From Kiritimatiellia bacterium (lineage in GTDB: Bacteria; Verrucomicrobiota; Kiritimatiellia; B70-G9): a stretch of 5,812 bases of DNA. The position numbers and the translations under genes are program-made. The stretch's first letter is position 1. Every line of letters starts with the position of its first letter. Shown piece after piece: positions 1-5,063 of this stretch. The stretch is from positions 1 through 5,812 of the forward strand of contig DTYT01000004.1 in NCBI GenBank assembly GCA_012961745.1, written 5' to 3'. The notes beneath the pieces are model-generated. The model ran no database searches and was not told the origin of the DNA. It saw nothing but the letters and a program-made list of their open reading frames with translations.

Positions 1-535
1 GCGCGGCATCCAATTTCCGCAAGGGTATCTCTCGCTGGTGAAGGCGCAGCGCAGACCGCAGCAACGTCAAAATCGAGGAAAATGAAGTCATCATCAAACG
101 TCGCACGGCCCGTGTGCGACCGGCCGCCGCCACGTACCCCTGCCGCAACGCTATGACTTTCTGCTTCAGCTCCCGCTCCAATTGCCACCGCAGGTCAGCA
201 AGACCAATGTCCAGTTGCTGCAGGACATCTTCTCCCCAGAGGATCCGGCGTGCCTGTTTCATGTCGGCAATCTCGATCGGGAACACATCCACCGACTTTT
301 CGAGCCGCTCCAGCGTGAACACCACCGGTGGAGGGTTGCCGCGCGCCATCCAGCCGCGAAGGCAGCGGCTCAAGCGATCCAGTAGATCCATGTCTATCCG
401 CTCCACTACCAGCAGGAGATTGAAGTCCGAACCCCTGCCGGCATGATCTCCGGCCGCCGCCGACCCATACAGAACTACCGAGCGCAGCCCGGGAAGTTCC
501 CGGCGCAGTCGGGCCGCAAATGCACCCACTTTCAT
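1..535 (-). CDS. Nucleotidyltransferase-fold protein, C-terminus cut off by window edge
   Basis: This reading frame is open for 178 codons from an ATG at 535 to the window edge, so the C-terminus is missing. The start is fixed by an excellent ribosome binding site, GGAGGTGA, three bases before the ATG. The N-terminal part looks like a polymerase-beta/MNT-type nucleotidyltransferase: strand VVLYGSAAAGD (residues 20-30) carries the Gly-Ser signature, and GSDFNLLLVV (35-44) carries the metal-binding segment. The second acidic residue of the usual Asp-x-Asp is Asn39. A third carboxylate may come from FPIEIAD (residues 85-91). Residues about 112-172 are helical and basic, resembling the helical half of unassigned nucleotidyltransferase proteins. 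The gene follows the TPM lipoprotein gene by 49 bases, probably in the same transcript. Substrate and role are unknown. An antitoxin-like or RNA/protein-modifying enzyme is possible, but no partner toxin is visible. The fold is fairly sure and the function is not. Confidence 0.82.
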   Translation of the reverse strand, partial: MKVGAFAARLRRELPGLRSVVLYGSAAAGDHAGRGSDFNLLLVVERIDMDLLDRLSRCLRGWMARGNPPPVVFTLERLEKSVDVFPIEIADMKQARRILWGEDVLQQLDIGLADLRWQLERELKQKVIALRQGYVAAAGRTRAVRRLMMTSFSSILTLLRSALRLHQREIPLRKLDAA

Positions 536-538
536 TTC

Positions 539-546
539 TCACCTCC
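539..546 (-). promoter_or_regulatory. Strong ribosome binding site of the nucleotidyltransferase gene
   Basis: On the minus strand the sequence reads GGAGGTGA followed by GAA and then the ATG at 535, with the GGAGG core six bases from the start codon. It sets the start of the nucleotidyltransferase gene and suggests efficient translation independent of the upstream gene. Confidence 0.75.
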
Positions 547-584
547 CACGCCTCTCACGATTGTTCACTGCCCAGAACGATTCC

Positions 585-1325
585 CTACCAGCCGCGGCTG
601 GCACCGCCACCGCCGGAAGCACCCCCGCCGAAGCCGCCGAACCCTCCTCCGAATCCCCCCGAACCGCCCATTCCGGTGAGCAGGACATATCCCAGGAACG
701 GATGGCGAATCAGCAGCCCGATCGCAAGGAGCATGATCAGGATCGTCCAGCCTACTCTTGTCGCCGACGGGGCTTCACCCCGGACATTCCCCGCTGCCTC
801 CGGCCTGGCCGCGGCCTTGCCGACGAGGTCGACCAGCGCGAGGGTGCCGTTCACGATGCCGCCGACAAGATCATCCCCGCGGAAACGAGGCATGACATGC
901 CGATCCAGAATACGTCCGGTGACCGCGTCGGTTACCCGCGCCTCCAGCCCGTATCCCACTTCAATCCGAACCCTCCGTTCTCTGAGTGCCACCAGGAACA
1001 ATATGCCGTTGTCACGGCTCTTCCGCCCTATGCCCCAGCGCTCGAAAAGGCGGCTGGCGAAATCATTGATGTCGGCTCCACCGATGGAAGGCAGAACCAC
1101 CACGGAGATTTCCGCCGCCTGGCTTTCTTGCAGTTCCATCAGGCGGTTTTCGAGGTCCCTCCGTACTCCGGGCGGCAAGATCCGGGCGTAATCGGACACG
1201 AATCCCTGTGGTCGCAGGCTGCGCAGCATCTGCTCGGGATCGGGGCCCGGATGGCTGCAACCCGCCACCAACAGCATCAGGGCCAGACACCCCAGGATTA
1301 TTTCCGGTCGGAAGCCTGCTTTCAT
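585..1325 (-). CDS. TPM-domain (YgcG-like) membrane lipoprotein with glycine-rich tail
   Basis: This is a 246-residue protein. Residues 1-23 form a lipoprotein signal: a hydrophobic stretch (9-21) ends in the lipobox VAGC, so Cys23 is the expected lipidated N-terminus. A TPM domain (TPM_phosphatase/Psb32/MOLO-1 family) follows at about 41-165, opening with GFVSDYARILPP and containing DNGILFLVAL and VRIEVGYGLE (about 105-128), both hallmarks of the family. A membrane segment follows at about 190-210, and the C-terminus is rich in GGFGG repeats (about 218-244), the usual ending of YgcG-like proteins. Such proteins are often encoded beside LemA and linked to envelope functions; phosphatase activity was reported for a plant relative, but the bacterial role is unclear. 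No lemA lies in the window. The ATG at 1325 was preferred over frame extensions up to 1382 because the signal peptide begins there; only a weak AGGTG precedes it. The gene sits 142 bases after the permease and 49 before the nucleotidyltransferase. Confidence 0.9.
   Translation of the reverse strand: MKAGFRPEIILGCLALMLLVAGCSHPGPDPEQMLRSLRPQGFVSDYARILPPGVRRDLENRLMELQESQAAEISVVVLPSIGGADINDFASRLFERWGIGRKSRDNGILFLVALRERRVRIEVGYGLEARVTDAVTGRILDRHVMPRFRGDDLVGGIVNGTLALVDLVGKAAARPEAAGNVRGEAPSATRVGWTILIMLLAIGLLIRHPFLGYVLLTGMGGSGGFGGGFGGFGGGASGGGGASRGW
588..601. repeat. 14-base perfect palindrome at the 3' end of the TPM gene
   Basis: The sequence CCAGCCGCGGCTGG is its own reverse complement. It lies within the last codons of the TPM-domain gene, directly before the stop. 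It has no loop and no T-run follows on the minus strand, so it is not an obvious terminator. It may be a chance product of GC-rich Ala-Ser-Arg-Gly-Trp codons. Confidence 0.5.
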
Positions 1326-1357
1326 CGCACACCTGTGGGGGCTCGACCATATTCCAG

Positions 1358-1377
1358 TTGCCGGGAAAATCCCGCAA
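1358..1377. repeat. Small hairpin in the leader of the TPM gene
   Basis: On the plus strand TTGC and GGGA pair with TCCC and GCAA around an AAA loop, with one bulged C at 1362. It lies about 32-52 bases upstream of the TPM start codon, in the 142-base gap behind the permease gene. No T-run follows on the minus strand, so a terminator is not supported. It could be an operator or a leader structure, or chance. The rest of this gap shows no convincing promoter. Confidence 0.3.
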
Positions 1378-1467
1378 GGCAATTCATCGAAAACGCCTGC
1401 CGATCCGAAAGCCGTATGCCGCCAGATGCTGCATTGCGGCTAGCCCCGTCCCCGAACGCTACCGGAC

Positions 1468-2880
1468 TCAGATTGCGGCCCGGATGAAAACGAAATACGC
1501 CAGCAATATCAGCCCGATAACATGCATCACCCAGTTCAGCTCCCGCCCGCGTCCGCTGAAGAGCTTGATAACCGGCTGGCTTATGAAGCCCAGGGCGATC
1601 CCGTCCGCAATGGAATACGTCAGGGGTATGCCGATCATGACCAGGAAAGCCGGAATGGCCTCCGTATAGTCATCCCAGGCGATCCGCGCGACATTGCGGG
1701 CCATCATGGATCCCACCACCACCAGGGCCGGTGCAGTGATCGGCGGATAACTGGCTACCATGTGGATCACCGGCAGGAAGAAAAGAGCCAGCACGAAGAG
1801 CCCCGCCGCGGTGACTGCGGCAAGACCGGTCCGGCCGCCATGCTCTACACCGGCGGCGCTCTCGATGTAGCTGGTGACGGTACTGGTCCCCAGGCAGGCT
1901 CCCGCCACGGTTCCGACCGCGTCCGACAGCAGTGCTCGCTGAGCGCGCGGCAGCCCGCCGTCCTTGAGGAGGCCGGCCTGCTGGGAAACCCCGATGAGAG
2001 TTCCGATCGTGTCAAAAACATCCATGAACAGAAAGATCAGGATGTATGGAACCATCGCCAGGCTGAGCGCATCCTTGAGGTCCATCTTGAAGGCGGTCGC
2101 CGCCGGCCAGGCGGGTGCCGAGAACACGCCCTTGGCGGGCTCAAACCGGGAAACCAGCATGCTACCCTGTACCACTCGGCCGCCACTCCACCCGGGGGGC
2201 AGATGGGGCATCAGTAACTTCAGGGCCAGGGCGGTCCCGGTCGCCAGGAGGATGCCCCACAGTATGGAGCCCTTCACGCGACGGGAGTGGAGTATCGCGG
2301 TTCCACACAGTCCCGCGGCAAAAACAATCAGGTCGGGCGAACTGAAATGGGTGTTCAGTTTCACCGCCGTACCCGGGTCGGTCAGTATCACTCCCGCGTT
2401 CCGCAACCCGATGAACGCGATGAAAAGCCCGATCCCCACGCTCATTCCGCTCTTCATGCTGGGGCTGACAGCATCCACGATGGCGCGGCGCACACCGGCA
2501 AGAGAAAGAAGCAAGAAAAGAATGCCCGAGACGAACACTACCCCCAGCGCGACCTTCCAGGGTTCTGCGAATCCCGCTGCGGCGGCCGCCGGAATCACGG
2601 TCAACGCAAAAAAGAAATTCTCTCCCATGCCCGGCGCCTGAGCGATGGGGTAGTTGGCGTATAGACCCATCAGCAAGGTGGCCAGCGACGCGGCCATACA
2701 GGTGGCGGCGGTGACGGCATTGAAACTCATGCCGGTGTCCTGTCCGAACATGACTCCCGACAAGACCGCGGGGTTGACGAAAATGATATATGCCATGGTA
2801 AGGAACGTAATCAGGCCCGCCACCAGTTCCGTGCCCGTCCGGGTGTTATTCTCCCGGAGATGAAAGATCTGCTCCAACAT
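1468..2880 (-). CDS. NCS2-family purine permease (AzgA/PbuG-like)
   Basis: This 470-residue integral membrane protein matches the AzgA branch of the NCS2 nucleobase transporters, which import adenine, guanine and/or hypoxanthine by proton symport across the inner membrane. Family landmarks in order are AYIIFVNPAVLSG (30-42), APGMGENFFFA (82-92), MDVFDTIGTLIG (286-297), LLSDAVGTVAG (317-327), GTSTVTSYIESAAGV (331-345), PPITAPALVVVG (379-390) and IPLTYSIADGIALG (418-431). Length and the many hydrophobic segments fit the 14-helix fold. The ATG at 2880 (MLEQIF) is chosen over a frame extension to 2949 because GGGAGG lies five bases before it. The usual substrate-site sequence in this branch is GMGLNAYF; here it is GMGENFFF, so the exact base transported should not be assumed. 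The gene is divergent from a small ArsR-type regulator, with promoter-like boxes between them. Assignment to the family is very sure; the substrate is inferred. Confidence 0.95.
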   Translation of the reverse strand: MLEQIFHLRENNTRTGTELVAGLITFLTMAYIIFVNPAVLSGVMFGQDTGMSFNAVTAATCMAASLATLLMGLYANYPIAQAPGMGENFFFALTVIPAAAAAGFAEPWKVALGVVFVSGILFLLLSLAGVRRAIVDAVSPSMKSGMSVGIGLFIAFIGLRNAGVILTDPGTAVKLNTHFSSPDLIVFAAGLCGTAILHSRRVKGSILWGILLATGTALALKLLMPHLPPGWSGGRVVQGSMLVSRFEPAKGVFSAPAWPAATAFKMDLKDALSLAMVPYILIFLFMDVFDTIGTLIGVSQQAGLLKDGGLPRAQRALLSDAVGTVAGACLGTSTVTSYIESAAGVEHGGRTGLAAVTAAGLFVLALFFLPVIHMVASYPPITAPALVVVGSMMARNVARIAWDDYTEAIPAFLVMIGIPLTYSIADGIALGFISQPVIKLFSGRGRELNWVMHVIGLILLAYFVFIRAAI

Positions 2881-2885
2881 CGCCG

Positions 2886-2891
2886 CCTCCC
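2886..2891 (-). promoter_or_regulatory. Ribosome binding site of the purine permease gene
   Basis: On the minus strand GGGAGG is followed by CGGCG and the ATG at 2880. It decides the start at MLEQIF rather than at the in-frame start codons further upstream, which lack such a site. Confidence 0.7.
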
Positions 2892-2915
2892 TGATTGGAC
2901 TCAACCCTGATCGCA

Positions 2916-2931
2916 TCGAGTAGCTAATCGA
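2916..2931. promoter_or_regulatory. Imperfect 16-base dyad, possible operator
   Basis: TCGAGTAGCTAATCGA is an inverted repeat with one mismatched pair, centred on TAGCTA. The same stretch also contains ATCGAG twice as a direct repeat, 12 bases apart (2915-2920 and 2927-2932). It lies 36-51 bases before the permease start codon in the divergent region and overlaps the candidate -10 box of the permease. The position suits a repressor site, perhaps for the neighbouring ArsR-family protein, but that link is inference only. Confidence 0.3.
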
Positions 2932-2949
2932 GATCCGGCACTCGTTCAA
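2921..2949 (-). promoter_or_regulatory. Weak candidate promoter for the purine permease
   Basis: On the minus strand TTGAAC (2949-2944) is followed after 17 bases by TAGCTA (2926-2921). The -35 box agrees with TTGACA at four of six positions, but the -10 box is poor. The candidate rests on correct spacing and position rather than on box quality. Confidence 0.22.
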
Positions 2950-2992
2950 GCGAAAAGCGCCGTCCGCCCAAATCCGCCCCGAAAATGCTTGC

Positions 2993-3021
2993 TTGACCCG
3001 ATCCCGCCATGCTAATAACGT
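2993..3021 (+). promoter_or_regulatory. Candidate promoter for the ArsR-family regulator
   Basis: TTGACC (2993-2998, five of six to TTGACA) is separated by 17 bases from TAACGT (3016-3021, three of six to TATAAT). Transcription would begin near 3028, leaving a short leader that still contains the ribosome binding site at 3030-3036. A better-looking TAATAA at 3013-3018 has only a 14-base spacer. Confidence 0.3.
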
Positions 3022-3044
3022 ACGCGAGCGGAGAGGTATAGGCT

Positions 3045-3320
3045 ATGAAAAGGACAACCAAGAAGAAAGTGGGCAAAAAGTTGACCACGCTCAAGGCGCT
3101 GGCCAACCCCGTGCGCCTGGCGATCCTCTATGAGCTCTCCTCCGGTCAGAAGAACCCGCGCGATCTCGCCCGGGCAATCGGAGAAGACTACTTCAATGTC
3201 GCCAAGCAGCTCGCCGTGCTGCGGGATGCTGGTCTGGTAAGAAGCCGGCGGCGGGGACTGCGTGCCTACTACCGGCTGCTCAGGCCGTCGGTTCTGAGGA
3301 TAATCGAGCAGCTCCCCTGA
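3045..3320 (+). CDS. Small ArsR-family winged-helix transcription regulator
   Basis: This 91-residue protein is essentially one winged-helix DNA-binding domain. LKALANPVRLAILYEL (16-31) is the typical ArsR first helix, NPRDLARAIG (37-46) the second, FNVAKQLAVLRDAGLV (50-65) the helix-turn-helix with recognition helix, and RSRRRGLRAYYRL (66-78) the beta wing. The N-terminus (residues 2-12) is lysine-rich and may add DNA contacts. It contains no Cys and no His, so the metal sites of ArsR, SmtB and CzrA proteins are absent and a classical metal sensor is unlikely. GGAGAGG eight bases before the ATG supports the start. It is the only plus-strand gene, divergent from the purine permease and convergent with serC. 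Regulation of the permease or of itself is the obvious guess but is unproven. The family is sure; signal and targets are unknown. Confidence 0.9.
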   Translation: MKRTTKKKVGKKLTTLKALANPVRLAILYELSSGQKNPRDLARAIGEDYFNVAKQLAVLRDAGLVRSRRRGLRAYYRLLRPSVLRIIEQLP

Positions 3321-3335
3321 AGGTACCCGGTGCAT

Positions 3336-3367
3336 CTGGTGAGGCCGCCTCGGCCAGGGGAGGCGGC
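3336..3367. repeat. GC-rich hairpin behind the regulator gene
   Basis: GCCGCCTC (3344-3351) pairs perfectly with GAGGCGGC (3360-3367) around an eight-base loop. A competing fold, CTGG-GAGG pairing with CCTC-CCAG (3336-3357), shares bases with it, so the two are mutually exclusive. It lies 16-47 bases after the regulator stop codon, where a terminator would be expected, but no T-run follows on either strand. Confidence 0.4.
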
Positions 3368-3387
3368 GTCTAGTCTGGGGGGCTTTC

Positions 3388-3418
3388 TGCCGCAATGTCC
3401 TCCTGCGGCATTCGCAGG
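3388..3418. repeat. Second hairpin in the convergent gap
   Basis: TGCCGCA (3388-3394) pairs with TGCGGCA (3404-3410) around a nine-base loop. An overlapping alternative pairs CCTGCG (3402-3407) with CGCAGG (3413-3418). It sits between the ends of the regulator and serC genes and may hinder transcription from either side, but it lacks the T-run of an intrinsic terminator. Confidence 0.35.
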
Positions 3419-3444
3419 CGCGACGAGCGCCGAAGCCGAGGGCG

Positions 3445-3478
3445 GCGGGAGCGCGATCCCTCCCGACCGGTACCGGTC
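3445..3478. repeat. Hairpin and 14-base palindrome at the 3' end of serC
   Basis: GACCGGTACCGGTC (3465-3478) is a perfect palindrome whose last two bases lie in the serC stop codon (3477-3479). Immediately beyond it, in the direction of serC transcription, CGGGAG (3447-3452) and CTCCCG (3460-3465) can form a six-base stem with a seven-base loop. Placement suggests a transcript-end structure for serC, but no T-run follows on the minus strand. Confidence 0.35.
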
Positions 3479-4556
3479 ACCCGTGACGTGCTGCGAACTC
3501 CCGCATGAAAGCCGCCAGAGTTTCCGCGCCTTCAACCGGGAGAGCATTGTAGATCGAGGCCCGGACGCCCCCCACGCTGCGGTGCCCCTTCAGGCCCTTC
3601 ATCCCCCGTTCGGCCGCTTCGCGAATGAACATCTTCTCCAAATCTTCGGAAGGAAGACGGAAAGTGACGTTCATCCATGACCGGCAAGAGGGCTCTGCCG
3701 TTCCCCGGTAGAATTCAGAACCGTCTATCACCTCGTACAGAAGACGGGCCTTGCGCTCATTCTGCTGGGCGATGGCCTGCAATCCACCCTGTTTCAATAG
3801 CCAGCGGGTTACAAGCATCACCACATAGATGTTGAAACAGGGCGGCGTATTGTAGAGCGAGTTCTTTTCGATATGCGTTCGATAGCGGAAAAAGACGGGG
3901 ACTTCTTCACCCGCCCGCCCGGCCAGATCTCTGCGGATAATCACCACGGTCACCCCCGCCGGCCCAAGGTTCTTCTGGGCTCCCGCATAGATGATCCCGA
4001 ACCGGGAGACGTCCACTGGGCGTGACATGATGTCAGAGGACATATCCGCAACCAGCGGAGCATCCACCCGAGGAAACGCCTTCCACTGGGTGCCCGCAAT
4101 GGTCTCGTTGGAAACAATATGCAAGTAGGCGGCCCCCGGTGTGCCCCGGATCGCCTCCGGGTCCGGCACGCAGGCCGGCGAAGTATGGGACGTATCCGCC
4201 ACTATGTTGACGGTGCACTGCAAGCGAGCCTCCCGGATCGCCTTTTCCGCCCAGTACCCGCTGTTGACGTAGTCGGCTGCGGCCCCCCCGCCCGCAAGAT
4301 TCATGGGTACCAGCGCAAACTGGGCACTCGCCCCTCCGGGCATGAAGAGGACCGCATATTCCTCAGGTATATTCAGCAGCTTGCGGATATTGGCGACGGC
4401 TTCCTCGTGAACTGCATTGTATTCGGGCCCCCGATGGCTGGATTCCATGATCGACATGCCGGATCCCTGATAGTCGAGCAGCTCTTCCTGAACTTGCCGC
4501 AGTACCTCGACCGGGAGGATCGCCGGTCCGGGATTGAAATTATAGACACGCGCCAT
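3477..4556 (-). CDS. serC: Phosphoserine aminotransferase
   Basis: This 359-residue protein is full length for SerC (about 360). It is a cytosolic PLP enzyme of aminotransferase class V that converts 3-phosphohydroxypyruvate and glutamate to phosphoserine and 2-oxoglutarate in serine synthesis; it can also act in pyridoxal phosphate synthesis. Landmarks in order are YNFNPGPAILP (5-15), SGMSIMESSHRG (32-43) with substrate-binding His-Arg, GGAS (74-77) for cofactor phosphate binding, VADMSSDIMSRP (169-180) with the cofactor-pairing Asp171, GAQKNLGPAG (192-201) with Schiff-base Lys195, YNTPP (235-239), and GHRSVGGVRASIYNA (324-338). The start is set by AAAGGAGGA four bases before ATG 4556; a frame extension to 4610 lacks these family residues. 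No serA or serB lies in the window. Upstream are fxsA (75 bases away) and trmFO on the same strand, so it may be co-transcribed with them, although a promoter in the 75-base gap cannot be excluded. No key residue is missing. Confidence 0.97.
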   Translation of the reverse strand: MARVYNFNPGPAILPVEVLRQVQEELLDYQGSGMSIMESSHRGPEYNAVHEEAVANIRKLLNIPEEYAVLFMPGGASAQFALVPMNLAGGGAAADYVNSGYWAEKAIREARLQCTVNIVADTSHTSPACVPDPEAIRGTPGAAYLHIVSNETIAGTQWKAFPRVDAPLVADMSSDIMSRPVDVSRFGIIYAGAQKNLGPAGVTVVIIRRDLAGRAGEEVPVFFRYRTHIEKNSLYNTPPCFNIYVVMLVTRWLLKQGGLQAIAQQNERKARLLYEVIDGSEFYRGTAEPSCRSWMNVTFRLPSEDLEKMFIREAAERGMKGLKGHRSVGGVRASIYNALPVEGAETLAAFMREFAARHG

Positions 4557-4561
4557 GCCGT

Positions 4562-4567
4562 CCTCCT
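4562..4567 (-). promoter_or_regulatory. Ribosome binding site of serC
   Basis: A perfect AGGAGG on the minus strand ends five bases before the ATG at 4556. It fixes the start at MARVYNFNPG and rules out the upstream in-frame starts. Confidence 0.8.
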
Positions 4568-4631
4568 TTCCCCTGCATCCGCTCAAAACCTTGTCCGCGT
4601 CATACCGCACGCCCCCTGTGACCCGGCCCCT

Positions 4632-5033
4632 TTACCACTCATCAATCTGGACGTCAATTACCGAGCGGAATTTTCTCCGCCGCAGGTGACTGCGGAGGAA
4701 AGCTATCACTGCCCTACGAGCGGGTGGTACCAGAAGAAGGAATCCCACCGTATCGGTGATGAACCCCGGCGTGAGCAGCAGGGCTGCGGCCAGCAGGACG
4801 CAGACGCCGTGAAACAAATGCGGTGCCGGGAGGCGACCGGTGTCAAGTTCCCGCAGGGCTGCAGCCATAAGCCCCAGACCCTGCCAGCGGGCGAGTGAGA
4901 CCCCCGCCACCCCGGTAAGAATCACCAATGCCACGGTAGGCACCGTACCGACCATCTTCCCAACCTCGATCAGCAATGCCAGTTCAAGCGGCGGGAGCAC
5001 GATGAATACCAGTAGAGCTATGACAAATCCCAT
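4632..5033 (-). CDS. fxsA: FxsA-family inner-membrane protein
   Basis: This 133-residue polytopic membrane protein carries the conserved FxsA signatures: PPLELALLIEVG (14-25), LTGVAGVSLARWQGL (39-53) and LLLTPGFITDTVGFLLLVPPAR (about 85-106). Membrane segments lie at about 3-24, 27-45 and 73-104, followed by a basic, cytoplasmic-type tail (HLRRRKFR, 116-123). FxsA is named for an E. coli protein whose overproduction relieves exclusion of phage T7 by the F plasmid; its normal role is unknown. The ATG at 5033 is chosen because AAGGAG lies five bases before it; an in-frame start at 5051 would add six residues that are not hydrophobic. The gene begins 30 bases after the trmFO stop, so the two are probably co-transcribed, and serC follows 75 bases later. 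The family call is firm; the symbol rests on family membership. Confidence 0.92.
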   Translation of the reverse strand: MGFVIALLVFIVLPPLELALLIEVGKMVGTVPTVALVILTGVAGVSLARWQGLGLMAAALRELDTGRLPAPHLFHGVCVLLAAALLLTPGFITDTVGFLLLVPPARRAVIAFLRSHLRRRKFRSVIDVQIDEW

Positions 5034-5038
5034 GGATA

Positions 5039-5044
5039 CTCCTT
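5039..5044 (-). promoter_or_regulatory. Ribosome binding site of fxsA
   Basis: AAGGAG on the minus strand is followed by TATCC and the ATG at 5033. It chooses the start at MGFVIALL over the in-frame start at 5051, and lies within the 30-base gap behind trmFO. Confidence 0.7.
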
Positions 5045-5063
5045 TCCGCAACGCAACTCCAGA

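Noticed and set aside
1..535. Toxin-antitoxin module of the MNT/HEPN type
   Set aside because: No small HEPN gene overlaps or adjoins the nucleotidyltransferase within the window; the neighbour is a TPM lipoprotein. The left side is outside the window, so this is not excluded absolutely.
195..542. Minus-strand frame of 115 codons at the left end
   Set aside because: It is the out-of-frame shadow of the nucleotidyltransferase gene, whose own frame is open to the window edge and carries the family motifs and a perfect ribosome binding site.
561..1487. Long plus-strand open frame of 308 codons (and another at 520-1191)
   Set aside because: Both lie opposite the TPM lipoprotein gene and its flanks. 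Their translations are low-complexity and show no recognisable domain, while the minus strand gives a clear family match. Long antisense frames are expected at this GC content.
1522..2641. Plus-strand open frames of 231 and 225 codons opposite the permease
   Set aside because: They overlap each other and a well-matched NCS2 permease, with polar, unfolded-looking translations.
2881..3044. Purine riboswitch in the permease leader
   Set aside because: I looked for a three-way junction with the conserved loop sequences of purine riboswitches on the minus strand and found none. The only structure is the short imperfect dyad.
3045..3320. Arsenic or other metal resistance operon
   Set aside because: The regulator has no Cys or His, and no arsenic permease, reductase or metal exporter is nearby; the adjacent transporter is a purine permease.
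3321..3476. Intrinsic terminators for the regulator or serC
   Set aside because: Stems are present but no run of T follows any of them on either strand, so they are recorded as hairpins only.
3330..3680. Plus-strand open frame through the convergent gap
   Set aside because: It runs from the hairpin region into the antisense of serC, lacks a good ribosome binding site and shows no recognisable domain.
4119..4898. Plus-strand open frame of 259 codons
   Set aside because: It spans the opposite strand of serC, the gap and fxsA, both of which are clear family members. No domain is visible in it.
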